From Thermoplasmata archaeon (GTDB lineage Archaea; Thermoplasmatota; E2; DHVEG-1; B8-G13): a stretch of DNA of 10,998 nucleotides. The notes under the pieces were generated by a model. It was not told the DNA's origin. It searched no databases and saw only the letters and a list, made by a program, of their open reading frames with translations. Location: contig QMST01000007.1 of the NCBI GenBank assembly GCA_003649745.1, forward strand, positions 1 through 10,998, read 5' to 3'. How positions within the stretch are numbered: position 1 is the first letter of the stretch; each line of letters begins with the position of its first letter. The position numbers were made by a program, and so were the translations under genes. This document shows, piece after piece, positions 1-6,769 of this stretch.

Positions 1-188
1 ATTCCATACTTATGACTGACGAAAGTAACATCAGAAAGTCTTTTACCATATCTATGTATGTATTCAATTTCAGCAAGGTAGAATAATTTTTGCAATCTTT
101 TTTCAGTCAAATAGTTACTTTTAAGGATTAAAAATTGCAATATATTCTTTATAGTATCCTTTTGTTTTTCTAGGTTAGTAGAGATCAA
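1..188 (-). CDS. Panacea/SocA-like (DUF4065) protein, N-terminal part, cut by the window edge
   Basis: A reading frame of 62 codons runs without a stop from a TTG at 188-186 to the left edge. The protein has a helical N-terminus followed by LTEKRLQKLFYLAEIEYI and then HRYGKRLSDVTFVSHKYG. This resembles the start of Panacea/SocA (DUF4065) domains, in which a K-L-x-Y-x-A-(D/E) helix is followed by a short Y-G-x-x-L/I-(T/S) segment and a K/P-Y-G motif. Panacea domains are known as versatile antitoxin domains, usually paired with a toxin gene, and SocA is a proteolytic adaptor antitoxin; stand-alone copies also occur. The start is supported by AGGTGAT at 200-194, a near-perfect match to the archaeal anti-SD, five bases before the TTG. 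No ATG is available near the start. Any partner downstream on this strand lies outside the window, and no intact gene lies immediately upstream. The family call is by motif only and rests on a third or less of the protein. Confidence 0.6.
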   Translation of the reverse strand, partial: MISTNLEKQKDTIKNILQFLILKSNYLTEKRLQKLFYLAEIEYIHRYGKRLSDVTFVSHKYG

Positions 189-193
189 CTTTT

Positions 194-250
194 ATCACCT
201 TATAATTACGATTTACTGGGTGGTTGTAATTCACCTCTACTTAAATATAA
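194..250 (-). promoter_or_regulatory. Promoter and ribosome binding site of the Panacea-like gene
   Basis: On the minus strand an AT-rich TATA-like element, TTATATTTAA (250-241), lies about 55 bases before the TTG start. AGGTGAT (200-194) is a strong SD that decides the unusual TTG start at 188. With TATA-to-start spacing usual for archaea, the leader would be about 30 bases. The TATA call is tentative because the surrounding DNA is nearly all A and T; the SD is clear. Confidence 0.5.
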
Positions 251-290
251 TATTATTAATATTATAAAAAATTTTATCTCTTCTAATTTT

Positions 291-520
291 GATTTTTTTA
301 CCCCTCGCTACTCTCCCTCCCTAGGGCATCCTCTCATCCTTTCCTCACCGGGCCTTTCAAATTCAAGTATTTCTACATTAATAAATGTTTCTATTTTTCT
401 CCAACGTATTTCACCTCCGCTTCTCCGCTTTTTCTTTCATAAACTTTCGAGAAAGAATGACGAAATTTTGAACACTTCAAATTCTATTTTTCCTCCCTAA
501 AGTTTTGCTTTCTTTCGTAG
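291..520 (+). pseudogene. Possible degraded N-terminal coding region of the TctA-family permease
   Basis: No intact gene is visible here. The plus strand is strikingly pyrimidine-rich, about three quarters C+T over 301-360. One frame (3 modulo 3) is open to a TAA at 498-500 and contains PGLSNSSISTLI around 348-383. This faintly recalls the P-G-x-H-x-N segment near the N-terminus of archaeal TctA proteins and sits about 54 codons before the next family motif, roughly the expected distance. A second frame then reads LLSFVDF around 505-525, matching the H-T/S-F-x-D-F-I-P motif of the family. The permease core continues in a third frame from 521. No ATG or GTG start was found in the first frame. 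I infer a 5' end scrambled by small insertions or deletions, or an error-rich assembly; the 5' half of this reading is weak. Confidence 0.35.
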
Positions 521-1630
521 ATTTTTACATTCGGAAGTACTGTTATTGGTGCACCTGAGGAGGACACCGCGCTTTCTCTCCTCCCTGCTCACTCCCTTTT
601 ATTAAAAGGCCGGGGATATGAAGGGGTATATTTATCTGCTTTGGGAAGCTTCGGCGCAGTTATCCTCTCCCTTTTACTATTGTACCCAATAAGATTTGCT
701 TTAATAGAACCAATCTCCTTATATTCTATTTTGAGGAGGATAATGCCATGGGTTTTGATAGCAATTTCAATAATAATGATTACAACAGAAAAAGCAAAAA
801 TAGATCTATTTAATGTTAAAAATACTAAAATAAAAAGTATTTTAGGATTACTCATGGCTGCCTTTGTTTTCATATTATCAGGAGTATTTGGCATTATTTT
901 AAACAAAATCAATGTATGCTCCCCTATTGGTTTACCAGCTCCAATTCTATTCCCAACATTAGCAGGATTATTTGGGATGCCCACTCTTATACACTCATAT
1001 ATCACCAAGCCTAAAATACCAGAACAAATTGTAGAGAAACCAGTGATTAGAGAGAAAGCCAAAACGTTAATTTCAATTATAACTGGCAGCCTAGCAGGTA
1101 TACTAGTTTCAATCATTCCTGGTATAACCTCTGCCACAGGAACAGTTATTGCCATGACAGCAAGAGGAGAAACAGACAAAAAACAAACATTAATCACATT
1201 ATCCGCGGTTAATACCGCCTGTGCATTTTTTGTAACAGCAGTTTTGTTTATGATCCTCAGACCTAGAAGCGGGGCCGCAATAGCAGTTAACGAACTAATC
1301 ATGGTTAATAAATGGAACAACTTGTTTATACCTCCTTTAAACTTACTCTTTTTAACAATGGCAATGTTGATCTCAGCTACAATCTCCTTCAATGTCACGA
1401 TCTTTCTAGGGAAAAAGTTTGCAGAAAAATTTACTGAAATCCCCTATCAAAAAATAATAAAAGGAACAATGTCCTTCCTGACAATTCTCGTGATACTTTT
1501 TACAGGAGTGGAAGGCCTTTTAATATTTATAATAGCCACATTCATAGGTTTAATCCCTGTTAACTGGGGTGTACGGAGAAGTCATTGTATGGGGGTACTC
1601 TTGATACCAATAATTTTAGCTCTTCTTTAA
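521..1630 (+). CDS. TctA-family (COG1784) integral membrane permease, 5' end missing or frameshifted
   Basis: This hydrophobic protein matches the archaeal branch of the tripartite tricarboxylate transporter TctA family, multi-spanning inner-membrane permeases whose substrates in archaea are unknown. The diagnostic stretch is GAPEEDTALSLLPAH (548-592) followed by LLLKGRGYEGV (596-628). A middle block GSLAGILVSIIPGITSATG resembles the second repeat with its P-G-I motif, and the C-terminus reads GVRRSHCMGVLLIP, also typical. The frame is open from 521, just after a TAG at 518, and has no ATG or GTG before 641. A start at the TTG at 641 would discard the most conserved part of the family, so 641 is unlikely to be the true N-terminus. 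The remaining N-terminal 60-70 residues expected for the family are not in this frame. The 3' end is intact and overlaps the convergent DUF2240-like gene by 15 bases. Either a pseudogene or a sequencing frameshift near 525-540. The family call is firm; functionality is doubtful. Confidence 0.75.
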   Translation: MFTFGSTVIGAPEEDTALSLLPAHSLLLKGRGYEGVYLSALGSFGAVILSLLLLYPIRFALIEPISLYSILRRIMPWVLIAISIIMITTEKAKIDLFNVKNTKIKSILGLLMAAFVFILSGVFGIILNKINVCSPIGLPAPILFPTLAGLFGMPTLIHSYITKPKIPEQIVEKPVIREKAKTLISIITGSLAGILVSIIPGITSATGTVIAMTARGETDKKQTLITLSAVNTACAFFVTAVLFMILRPRSGAAIAVNELIMVNKWNNLFIPPLNLLFLTMAMLISATISFNVTIFLGKKFAEKFTEIPYQKIIKGTMSFLTILVILFTGVEGLLIFIIATFIGLIPVNWGVRRSHCMGVLLIPIILALL

Positions 1631-2113
1631 TATTATCCCCTTCTCCACATCATCAACAAACCTGCTAATCTCTATGCCCTTTTTCTTACATATTAAAAGA
1701 GCAGCAATCTCAGGATAAACCCCGAGATCCGCGGAGATTTTTTTGACATCATCTAAAAGTTTTTGTCTTTCCTCCCCTGTTCCATCAGATATCTCCATAC
1801 AAATCCTCTCCAACAAATCCTTCTCTTCAATCCTCTTTTTTTTGTTTTCAGCAATCATAACATCCTCTGGTTTTGGTCTGAAACCCACTGGGGTCTTTAT
1901 GTTTTCATAGTCAAAGGTGGGTTCAACAAAAAAATCATCTATTTTCCGAAGTAAACCCTCTTTTATAGCTTGTTCCACAAACAGTCGAGCAGTGCTGATA
2001 TCAAACCACCCTAGGGAAACAGACAGGTAAAGGACAATGTCAGATATCTTTAGTTTACGTTGTCCTTTTCTCTGAAATACAAAAGATAATGCTATTTTTT
2101 TATCTGACAGCAT
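1616..2113 (-). CDS. DUF2240-family archaeal protein
   Basis: A 165-residue soluble protein resembling the archaeal DUF2240 family (COG3612), whose function is unknown. What can be seen: an N-terminal region (FVFQRKGQRKLKISDIVLYLS), then L-G-W-F and A-R-x-x-V-E-x-A-I-x-E-G-L-L, an acidic F-D-Y segment and the K-T-P-V-G-F-R-P motif near residue 80. Then follow a charged helix (NKKKRIEEKDLLERI) and a helical C-terminal domain. The pattern of a basic N-terminus, W-F and GLL followed by VGFRP is what I recognise for this family. Two starts are possible: GTG at 2122 or ATG at 2113. I prefer the ATG because the GTGAG at 2122-2118 can then serve as a weak SD. The gene diverges from the deacetylase-fold gene and overlaps the permease 3' end. 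Family assignment is from memory of the motif order. Confidence 0.75.
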   Translation of the reverse strand: MLSDKKIALSFVFQRKGQRKLKISDIVLYLSVSLGWFDISTARLFVEQAIKEGLLRKIDDFFVEPTFDYENIKTPVGFRPKPEDVMIAENKKKRIEEKDLLERICMEISDGTGEERQKLLDDVKKISADLGVYPEIAALLICKKKGIEISRFVDDVEKGIILKKS

Positions 2114-2159
2114 TTTTCTCACAAAAAATCTTTATTTTTTTATTGTTAAATGAAAAACA

Positions 2160-2180
2160 TAATCTTAAATAAAAAGATTA
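2160..2180 (+). promoter_or_regulatory. TATA-like element inside a 7-base inverted repeat, upstream of the deacetylase-fold gene
   Basis: The arms TAATCTT (2160-2166) and AAGATTA (2174-2180) are perfect inverted repeats around a 7-base AAATAAA centre. The same bases include a TATA-like TTAAATAAAA (2165-2174) about 33 bases before the ATG at 2203, which predicts a very short leader. AGGT at 2194-2197 can act as a weak SD five bases before that ATG. The placement would suit a repressor that competes with TBP. The intergenic DNA is AT-rich, so a chance repeat is possible. Confidence 0.4.
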
Positions 2181-2202
2181 CTAATAAAAGAATAGGTTTT
2201 TG

Positions 2203-3237
2203 ATGTTGGCGATAACCCATCATAGGGATTATAAAAAATATGATTTAGGCATGGATCATCCTCTTATAGGTGATAAACCAGAGAAAACCATAGAATTCTT
2301 TAAGGAGAAAAACATATTATCCTATGCAGACTTGTTTGAACCACAAAAAGCAGCAGAAAAGGATATTTCAACTGTACATGATAGAGATTATATTCAACTT
2401 GTTAAACATCTCAGCCGAACAGGTGGTATGCTAGCGCTTGATACACCTGCACCCAAAGGGATATATGAGGCAGCAGCTTTGGCCTGTGGCGGTAGTATTT
2501 TAGCCGCGGAGAAACTCTACACTGGGTACAATTATTCAATGAACACTCTCGGCGGCTTTCACCATGCTAGCAGGAGAAATTCCTCCGGCTTTTGTTTTTT
2601 CAATGATATCGCGGTCTCTATAGAGCATATAAGAGGGGAGAAAAAAACTAGAAGATTCCTGATAATTGACTTGGATGTTCACCATGGAAATGGGACACAG
2701 GATATATATTACAATGACCCCTCTGTTTTGAACATATCATTCCACCAGGATGGAAGAACCCTTTATCCAGGGAGTGGTTTTATCCATGAGATTGGAGAGG
2801 GTGATGGGAAAGGTTTTACCGTGAACATGCCTTTTTTACCAGGTACAGGCAATGAAAGCTATTTTTATGCTTTTGAAGAAATCGTGCCCATCCTAGTTGA
2901 AGAGTTTAAACCACAGTTGATAATCTATCAGGCCGGGGTAGACACACATCATAGTGATCCACTAGCTGAGATAAACCTTACCCTCTTATTTTATTTCAAC
3001 ATCGCTGGTAAGATAAAAAAACTAGCGAAGGAGAGCTGTAATAAACTACTGATTTTACTAGGTGGTGGGTACAATAGTATTTCAAGCATAAAAGCATATT
3101 ATAACATTGCAGCAGCCTTAGTAGATAAAAAACCTCTTTTCGAGGAGGAGATAAAAGACCCTAACCTTGGGAAGACAAAGAAAAAGGTTAAAGAGTTGAA
3201 AAAAATATTAGACCCCTTCTGGGGTTTTAAGAGGTAA
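2203..3237 (+). CDS. Histone deacetylase-fold zinc hydrolase (AcuC / acetylpolyamine amidohydrolase superfamily)
   Basis: A 344-residue metal-dependent deacetylase of the arginase/HDAC fold. Counting from the ATG at 2203, GGFHHA holds the tandem catalytic histidines 120-121, followed by SSGFCFFNDIAVSIEHI. DLDVHHGNGTQD gives the zinc ligands D158 and H160, with D156 as the relay acid. QAGVDTHHSDPLAEINLT gives the third zinc ligand D247, and LGGGYN gives the transition-state tyrosine Y290. All catalytic residues are therefore present. No signal peptide is visible, so it should be cytosolic. The substrate cannot be read from the sequence: members remove acetyl groups from lysines (including acetyl-CoA synthetase in the AcuC group), from acetylpolyamines or from other amides. 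The presence of pdaD and a deoxyhypusine-synthase-like gene 2.5-5 kb away makes a polyamine substrate worth considering, but they are not in one operon. I chose ATG 2203 over the adjacent TTG at 2200. Its 3' end overlaps ppsA, which is convergent, by 11 bases. Confidence 0.92.
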   Translation: MLAITHHRDYKKYDLGMDHPLIGDKPEKTIEFFKEKNILSYADLFEPQKAAEKDISTVHDRDYIQLVKHLSRTGGMLALDTPAPKGIYEAAALACGGSILAAEKLYTGYNYSMNTLGGFHHASRRNSSGFCFFNDIAVSIEHIRGEKKTRRFLIIDLDVHHGNGTQDIYYNDPSVLNISFHQDGRTLYPGSGFIHEIGEGDGKGFTVNMPFLPGTGNESYFYAFEEIVPILVEEFKPQLIIYQAGVDTHHSDPLAEINLTLLFYFNIAGKIKKLAKESCNKLLILLGGGYNSISSIKAYYNIAAALVDKKPLFEEEIKDPNLGKTKKKVKELKKILDPFWGFKR

Positions 3238-5647
3238 CAGCATGTTGCTGTAGTTTCTTCTCTTTCTCCGCCACCAGTAACCTTGTTTTGACAACAGCAT
3301 CAGGGTTTAATGACATACTGTCTATTCCACATTCAACTAGGAATTCTGCAAACTCCGGGAAATCACTTGGTGCCTGACCACATATCCCTACTTTTCTCCT
3401 TGGCTTATGTTTATGTGCAACATCTATGACCTGTCTTATCAGTCTTTTCACTGCTTCATTTCTCTCGTCAAAGATGTGTGCTACAAGCTCAGAATCTCTA
3501 TCTAACCCGAGTGTTAACTGTGTTAGATCATTTGACCCTATGCTGAAACCATCGAACACATCTGCGAACTGATCTGCAAGGACGACATTGCTGGGTATCT
3601 CACACATTACATAGACTTCTAACCCATTTTCTCCCTGTTTTAAACCATATTCCTCCATGATTTTGATAACATTTTTTCCTTCCTCTGGTGTTCTGCAGAA
3701 AGGTATCATAACCTTGACATTGGTTAAACCCATTTCATCTCTTACCTTTTTTATCGCCTTGCATTCTAAGCCAAAGGCGGGTTTGAATTTTTTATCATAG
3801 TATCTAGATGCACCTCTCCATCCAATCATCGGGTTGTGTTCCTCAGGCTCGTATAGGAAACCACCAAGTAGGTTTGCATATTCGTTTGTTTTAAAATCAG
3901 AGAGTCTAACGATAACATCGTTTGGGTAGAATGCAGCTGCTATCTTTGCTATTCCCCTAGCGAGAACGTCTATAAAAAACTGGGTTTTATCTGTGTGTCC
4001 CTCGCTTCGTCTATCTATCTCTTTTACAACATCTGCGATTCTTTTATCCTTTTTAGCAAGTTCCTTAAGCCTGTTATACTCGATCAATGCCAGTGGATGT
4101 ATCCCTATATGTGAGTTGATGATAAATTCTTCTCTCGCCAATCCCACGCCATCATTTGGTATCTGACCCTGTTGAAATGCTTTTTCAGGTACGCCAACAT
4201 TCATCATAATTTTGGTCTTAGGACGTGGTAACTCATCCATTTTCAATGAATCAACCCTGTATTTTAGTAAACCTTGGTAGATTCTACCCACGCCCTCTGA
4301 GCAGTCCACTGTTATCTCCTGCCCTGTTTTGATAACCTCTGTTGCGTTACCTGTTCCTATGATACATGGTATGCCAAGTTCTCTTGATATGATCGCTGCA
4401 TGACATGTTCTACCACCATGGTTGGTTACAATTGCAGAGGCGATTTTCATTATTGGTTCCCAGTCTGGATCTGTCATGTCTGTTACTAGAACTTCTCCCT
4501 TTTTGAACTTGTGTATCTCCTCAGCGGATTCTATGACATTGGCCTTACCCTGACCTATTTTACTACCAACTGCCTCTCCCTCAATCAAAATTTTCCCCTT
4601 TTCCTCTAACACATAAGTTTGAATTGCTGACATATCTCTCTGAGAGTGTACTGTCTCTGGTCTAGCCTGAACGATAAACAACTCACCAGTGATGCCATCC
4701 TTAGCCCATTCTATATCCATGGGTTTATTATAATGCTCCTCAATAATACAAGCCCATTCCGCTAGTTTTAGAACTTCATCATCATCTATTACAAATTTTT
4801 TCCTTTCCTCAGGTAGAACTTTTTTTTGTGCTGTACCACCACCCTCAGTGTAAACAAGCCTCCATTCCTTTGTACCAAGTTTTTTCTCAATAATGGGTCT
4901 AAAACCTTTTTTCAAAGTTGGTTTAAAAACATAAAACTGATCAGGGTTAACCTTTCCCTGTACAACATTTTCTCCCAGGCCATATGCACCAGTAATGTAT
5001 ACAACATCTTTGAAACCACTCTCGGTGTCTATAGAAAACATTACACCAGAAGATGCCAGATCAGATCTGACCATTTTCTGAACCCCTACTGATAGGTAGA
5101 CGCTGAAATGATCAAACCCTTTGTCCTCCCTATAGGATATGGCTCTATTTGTAAAAAGTGAGGCAAAACATTCTCTGACTTTTTCAAGAAGTTCCTCCTC
5201 TCCTCTAACATTTAAAAAAGTTTCCTGCTGCCCTGCGAAACTAGCATCAGGTAAATCCTCAGCTGTGGCGCTACTACGCACAGCTACATCAACGTTTTTA
5301 CCATATCTCTTCTCCATTTCTCTATAGTATTTTCTTATCTCCTCTTCAAGCTCTTTGGGTAGAGGCGTATTTCTTATAAGGTTTCTTATCTTCTCCCCTT
5401 TCTCTGCAAGATTTTCAACATCATGAACATCCAGATTAGATAAAATCTCTTTTATCTTCTTATCTACACCTACCTTTTCTATAGTATACTTGTATGCATA
5501 TGCAGTCACGGCAAAACCAGAGGGAACCTTAACACCTTTTTTACCAAGGTTTCTGATCATTTCACCTAGTGACGCATTTTTTCCACCAACAAGTGGAACA
5601 TCATTCATTCCCAGCTCTTCGAACCATTTGACAAAAACTTTTTCCAT
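3227..5647 (-). CDS. ppsA: Phosphoenolpyruvate synthase (pyruvate, water dikinase)
   Basis: An 806-residue full-length enzyme converting pyruvate, ATP and water to phosphoenolpyruvate, AMP and phosphate; in archaea it feeds gluconeogenesis and can also act in glycolysis. The N-terminal ATP-grasp domain (about 1-335) shows LVGGKNASLGEM, VRSSATAEDLPDASFAGQQ and the closing IVQARPETV. The phosphohistidine domain shows TNHGGRTCHAAIISRELGIP with the phosphorylated His416. The C-terminal TIM-barrel PEP/pyruvate domain (about 480-795) shows LSDFKTNEYANLLGG, MIGWRGASRYY, GSNDLTQLTLGLDRDS and GICGQAPSD, whose Cys756 is the acid/base residue. Length and all motifs are normal. The ATG at 5647 follows a weak SD-like GGGAAGTGA and a TATA-like stretch in the 57-base gap after the deoxyhypusine-synthase-like gene, so it may be read from its own promoter or through from upstream. 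Confidence 0.96.
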   Translation of the reverse strand: MEKVFVKWFEELGMNDVPLVGGKNASLGEMIRNLGKKGVKVPSGFAVTAYAYKYTIEKVGVDKKIKEILSNLDVHDVENLAEKGEKIRNLIRNTPLPKELEEEIRKYYREMEKRYGKNVDVAVRSSATAEDLPDASFAGQQETFLNVRGEEELLEKVRECFASLFTNRAISYREDKGFDHFSVYLSVGVQKMVRSDLASSGVMFSIDTESGFKDVVYITGAYGLGENVVQGKVNPDQFYVFKPTLKKGFRPIIEKKLGTKEWRLVYTEGGGTAQKKVLPEERKKFVIDDDEVLKLAEWACIIEEHYNKPMDIEWAKDGITGELFIVQARPETVHSQRDMSAIQTYVLEEKGKILIEGEAVGSKIGQGKANVIESAEEIHKFKKGEVLVTDMTDPDWEPIMKIASAIVTNHGGRTCHAAIISRELGIPCIIGTGNATEVIKTGQEITVDCSEGVGRIYQGLLKYRVDSLKMDELPRPKTKIMMNVGVPEKAFQQGQIPNDGVGLAREEFIINSHIGIHPLALIEYNRLKELAKKDKRIADVVKEIDRRSEGHTDKTQFFIDVLARGIAKIAAAFYPNDVIVRLSDFKTNEYANLLGGFLYEPEEHNPMIGWRGASRYYDKKFKPAFGLECKAIKKVRDEMGLTNVKVMIPFCRTPEEGKNVIKIMEEYGLKQGENGLEVYVMCEIPSNVVLADQFADVFDGFSIGSNDLTQLTLGLDRDSELVAHIFDERNEAVKRLIRQVIDVAHKHKPRRKVGICGQAPSDFPEFAEFLVECGIDSMSLNPDAVVKTRLLVAEKEKKLQQHAVTS

Positions 5648-5690
5648 AATATTTTTTCACTTCCCATGAGTTATTCCGTAGCGCCATCCA

Positions 5691-5700
5691 GTATTAAAAA
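5691..5700 (-). promoter_or_regulatory. TATA-like element before ppsA
   Basis: TTTTTAATAC on the minus strand lies about 45 bases before the ppsA ATG, in the 57-base gap between the upstream stop codon and ppsA. It could be a promoter. Its run of five T residues directly after the upstream gene could equally be part of an archaeal T-rich terminator. The sequence does not decide between the two. Confidence 0.3.
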
Positions 5701-5704
5701 CTAA

Positions 5705-6769
5705 CTATTTAATTTTTATTCCTCTCTTTAAATCTACTAGTAGTTTCTCTCGTTTTTTATAAAGCTTTTTCAGTTTTTTACCCTTTTTATATCTTTCTAG
5801 AATGTATGAAAATAAAATTGGTGAGGCAATGGTGAAATCACAGTAAACCACAACACTGTCTCCAATGCTTTTTGGGTTAATCTTCCCCCAGGAGACAGCT
5901 TCATTTGGTGTAGCCCCAGATAAACCACCCCATTGTGGCGCATCACTAGTAATCTGAATAAAATAATCATGACCCTTTTTACCCAGTCCCAGTATTTGAT
6001 CTAGCATAGGCTGCGTTTGCATATAAAAATTCTTAGGCGCGCCACCACCGATTTCCACTGCACCATTTTTTTCACTGCCACGTACAATAGCTGCAGTCTC
6101 TAAAACATCTCTATCTGGATCCACAAAGATTTTTCTCCCATTTAGTTTGAGAGAGGCAGTGTTCAATGCAATAGAAGAATCACCAGGTGAAGGGGTATAA
6201 ATGGGTACATCATGTTTCGCTGCAGCAGCCAGTATAGAGTACTCTGGATGTTTTGCTTTTTTTAACAGAGCATCACCTAAAAACCTATGGAGAGAAGCAG
6301 TTGATATCGCCTTAGATGAAGAAAAGTCATTTAGAGTCTCTCTAATGAACTCATCGGTTTTCAACAGAGTATTTTTTGGTATGAAAATATCATATATTCT
6401 CACTATACCTTTCTTAAGTAGTTCATCATCATTAACTCTGAAATCACCCTGATAGACTGGTAAATCCAGGGCAAAATGCATATCATGATAAAGGTTGGCC
6501 CCAGTTGAGATAATAAAATCTAATAAGCCTTTCTCCATGAGTGATATAATAAAACCACCTAGACCTGTTGGTGTAAAGGCACCTGACAATGTTAGACAGA
6601 TAGTAGCATTATTTTCGACCATTTTCTCATATACCTTACAAGCCTCAAATAATCTACCAGCATTGTATGCTCTTGATTTGGAAAAAAGAGAAACAAGGTT
6701 TTCTATACCCTCTATTTTTTTTGTAGAGGGAATAATTCTTTGACCAAATTTTTCCTCATTCATCTTCAT
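5705..6769 (-). CDS. Deoxyhypusine synthase-family protein (DHS-like subgroup)
   Basis: An NAD-dependent transferase of the deoxyhypusine synthase family, 354 residues from the ATG at 6769. True DHS transfers the aminobutyl group of spermidine to a lysine of initiation factor 5A through a lysine imine intermediate. That lysine is present as K296 in [17 protein letters not shown], and [12 protein letters not shown] and [12 protein letters not shown] mark the Rossmann-like core. The variable loops, however, read [16 protein letters not shown] and IGGGAPKNF. These resemble the DHS-like proteins common in bacteria more than the F-x-P-A-x-T-D-G type of eukaryotic DHS. The acceptor may thus be aIF5A, or a small amine as in homospermidine synthases that evolved from DHS. 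A lysine-rich tail (about 328-354) is notable. The start overlaps the end of pdaD, so the two are almost certainly cotranscribed and translationally coupled. ATG 6763 is an alternative start and TTG 6772 is less likely. Family membership is sure; the exact reaction is not. Confidence 0.9.
   Translation of the reverse strand: MKMNEEKFGQRIIPSTKKIEGIENLVSLFSKSRAYNAGRLFEACKVYEKMVENNATICLTLSGAFTPTGLGGFIISLMEKGLLDFIISTGANLYHDMHFALDLPVYQGDFRVNDDELLKKGIVRIYDIFIPKNTLLKTDEFIRETLNDFSSSKAISTASLHRFLGDALLKKAKHPEYSILAAAAKHDVPIYTPSPGDSSIALNTASLKLNGRKIFVDPDRDVLETAAIVRGSEKNGAVEIGGGAPKNFYMQTQPMLDQILGLGKKGHDYFIQITSDAPQWGGLSGATPNEAVSWGKINPKSIGDSVVVYCDFTIASPILFSYILERYKKGKKLKKLYKKREKLLVDLKRGIKIK

Noticed and set aside
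241..275. Very AT-rich run considered as an origin or attachment site.
   Set aside because: No repeated origin boxes, no flanking direct repeats and no integrase are seen. Such runs are normal in intergenic DNA of an AT-rich archaeon.
300..445. A minus-strand open stretch of about 45 codons in the purine-rich strand of the left flank, containing EIRWRKIETF.
   Set aside because: It has no start codon with an SD near its beginning, and is bounded by stops at both ends. The opposite strand gives a better, though weak, explanation as permease remnant.
505..545. Programmed frameshifting to rescue the permease.
   Set aside because: No slippery heptamer or following stem was seen, the joint would need more than one shift including one near 490, and no start codon is visible in the first frame. 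Decay or sequence error is simpler.
589..1398. A 269-codon open frame on the minus strand opposite the permease.
   Set aside because: The plus strand carries clear TctA family motifs. The antisense protein has no recognisable domain and is a by-product of an AT-rich membrane-protein gene.
5139..5327. Short plus-strand open frames within ppsA (here and at 4826-5092).
   Set aside because: They lie inside a full-length, highly conserved enzyme and show no family motif or ribosome site.
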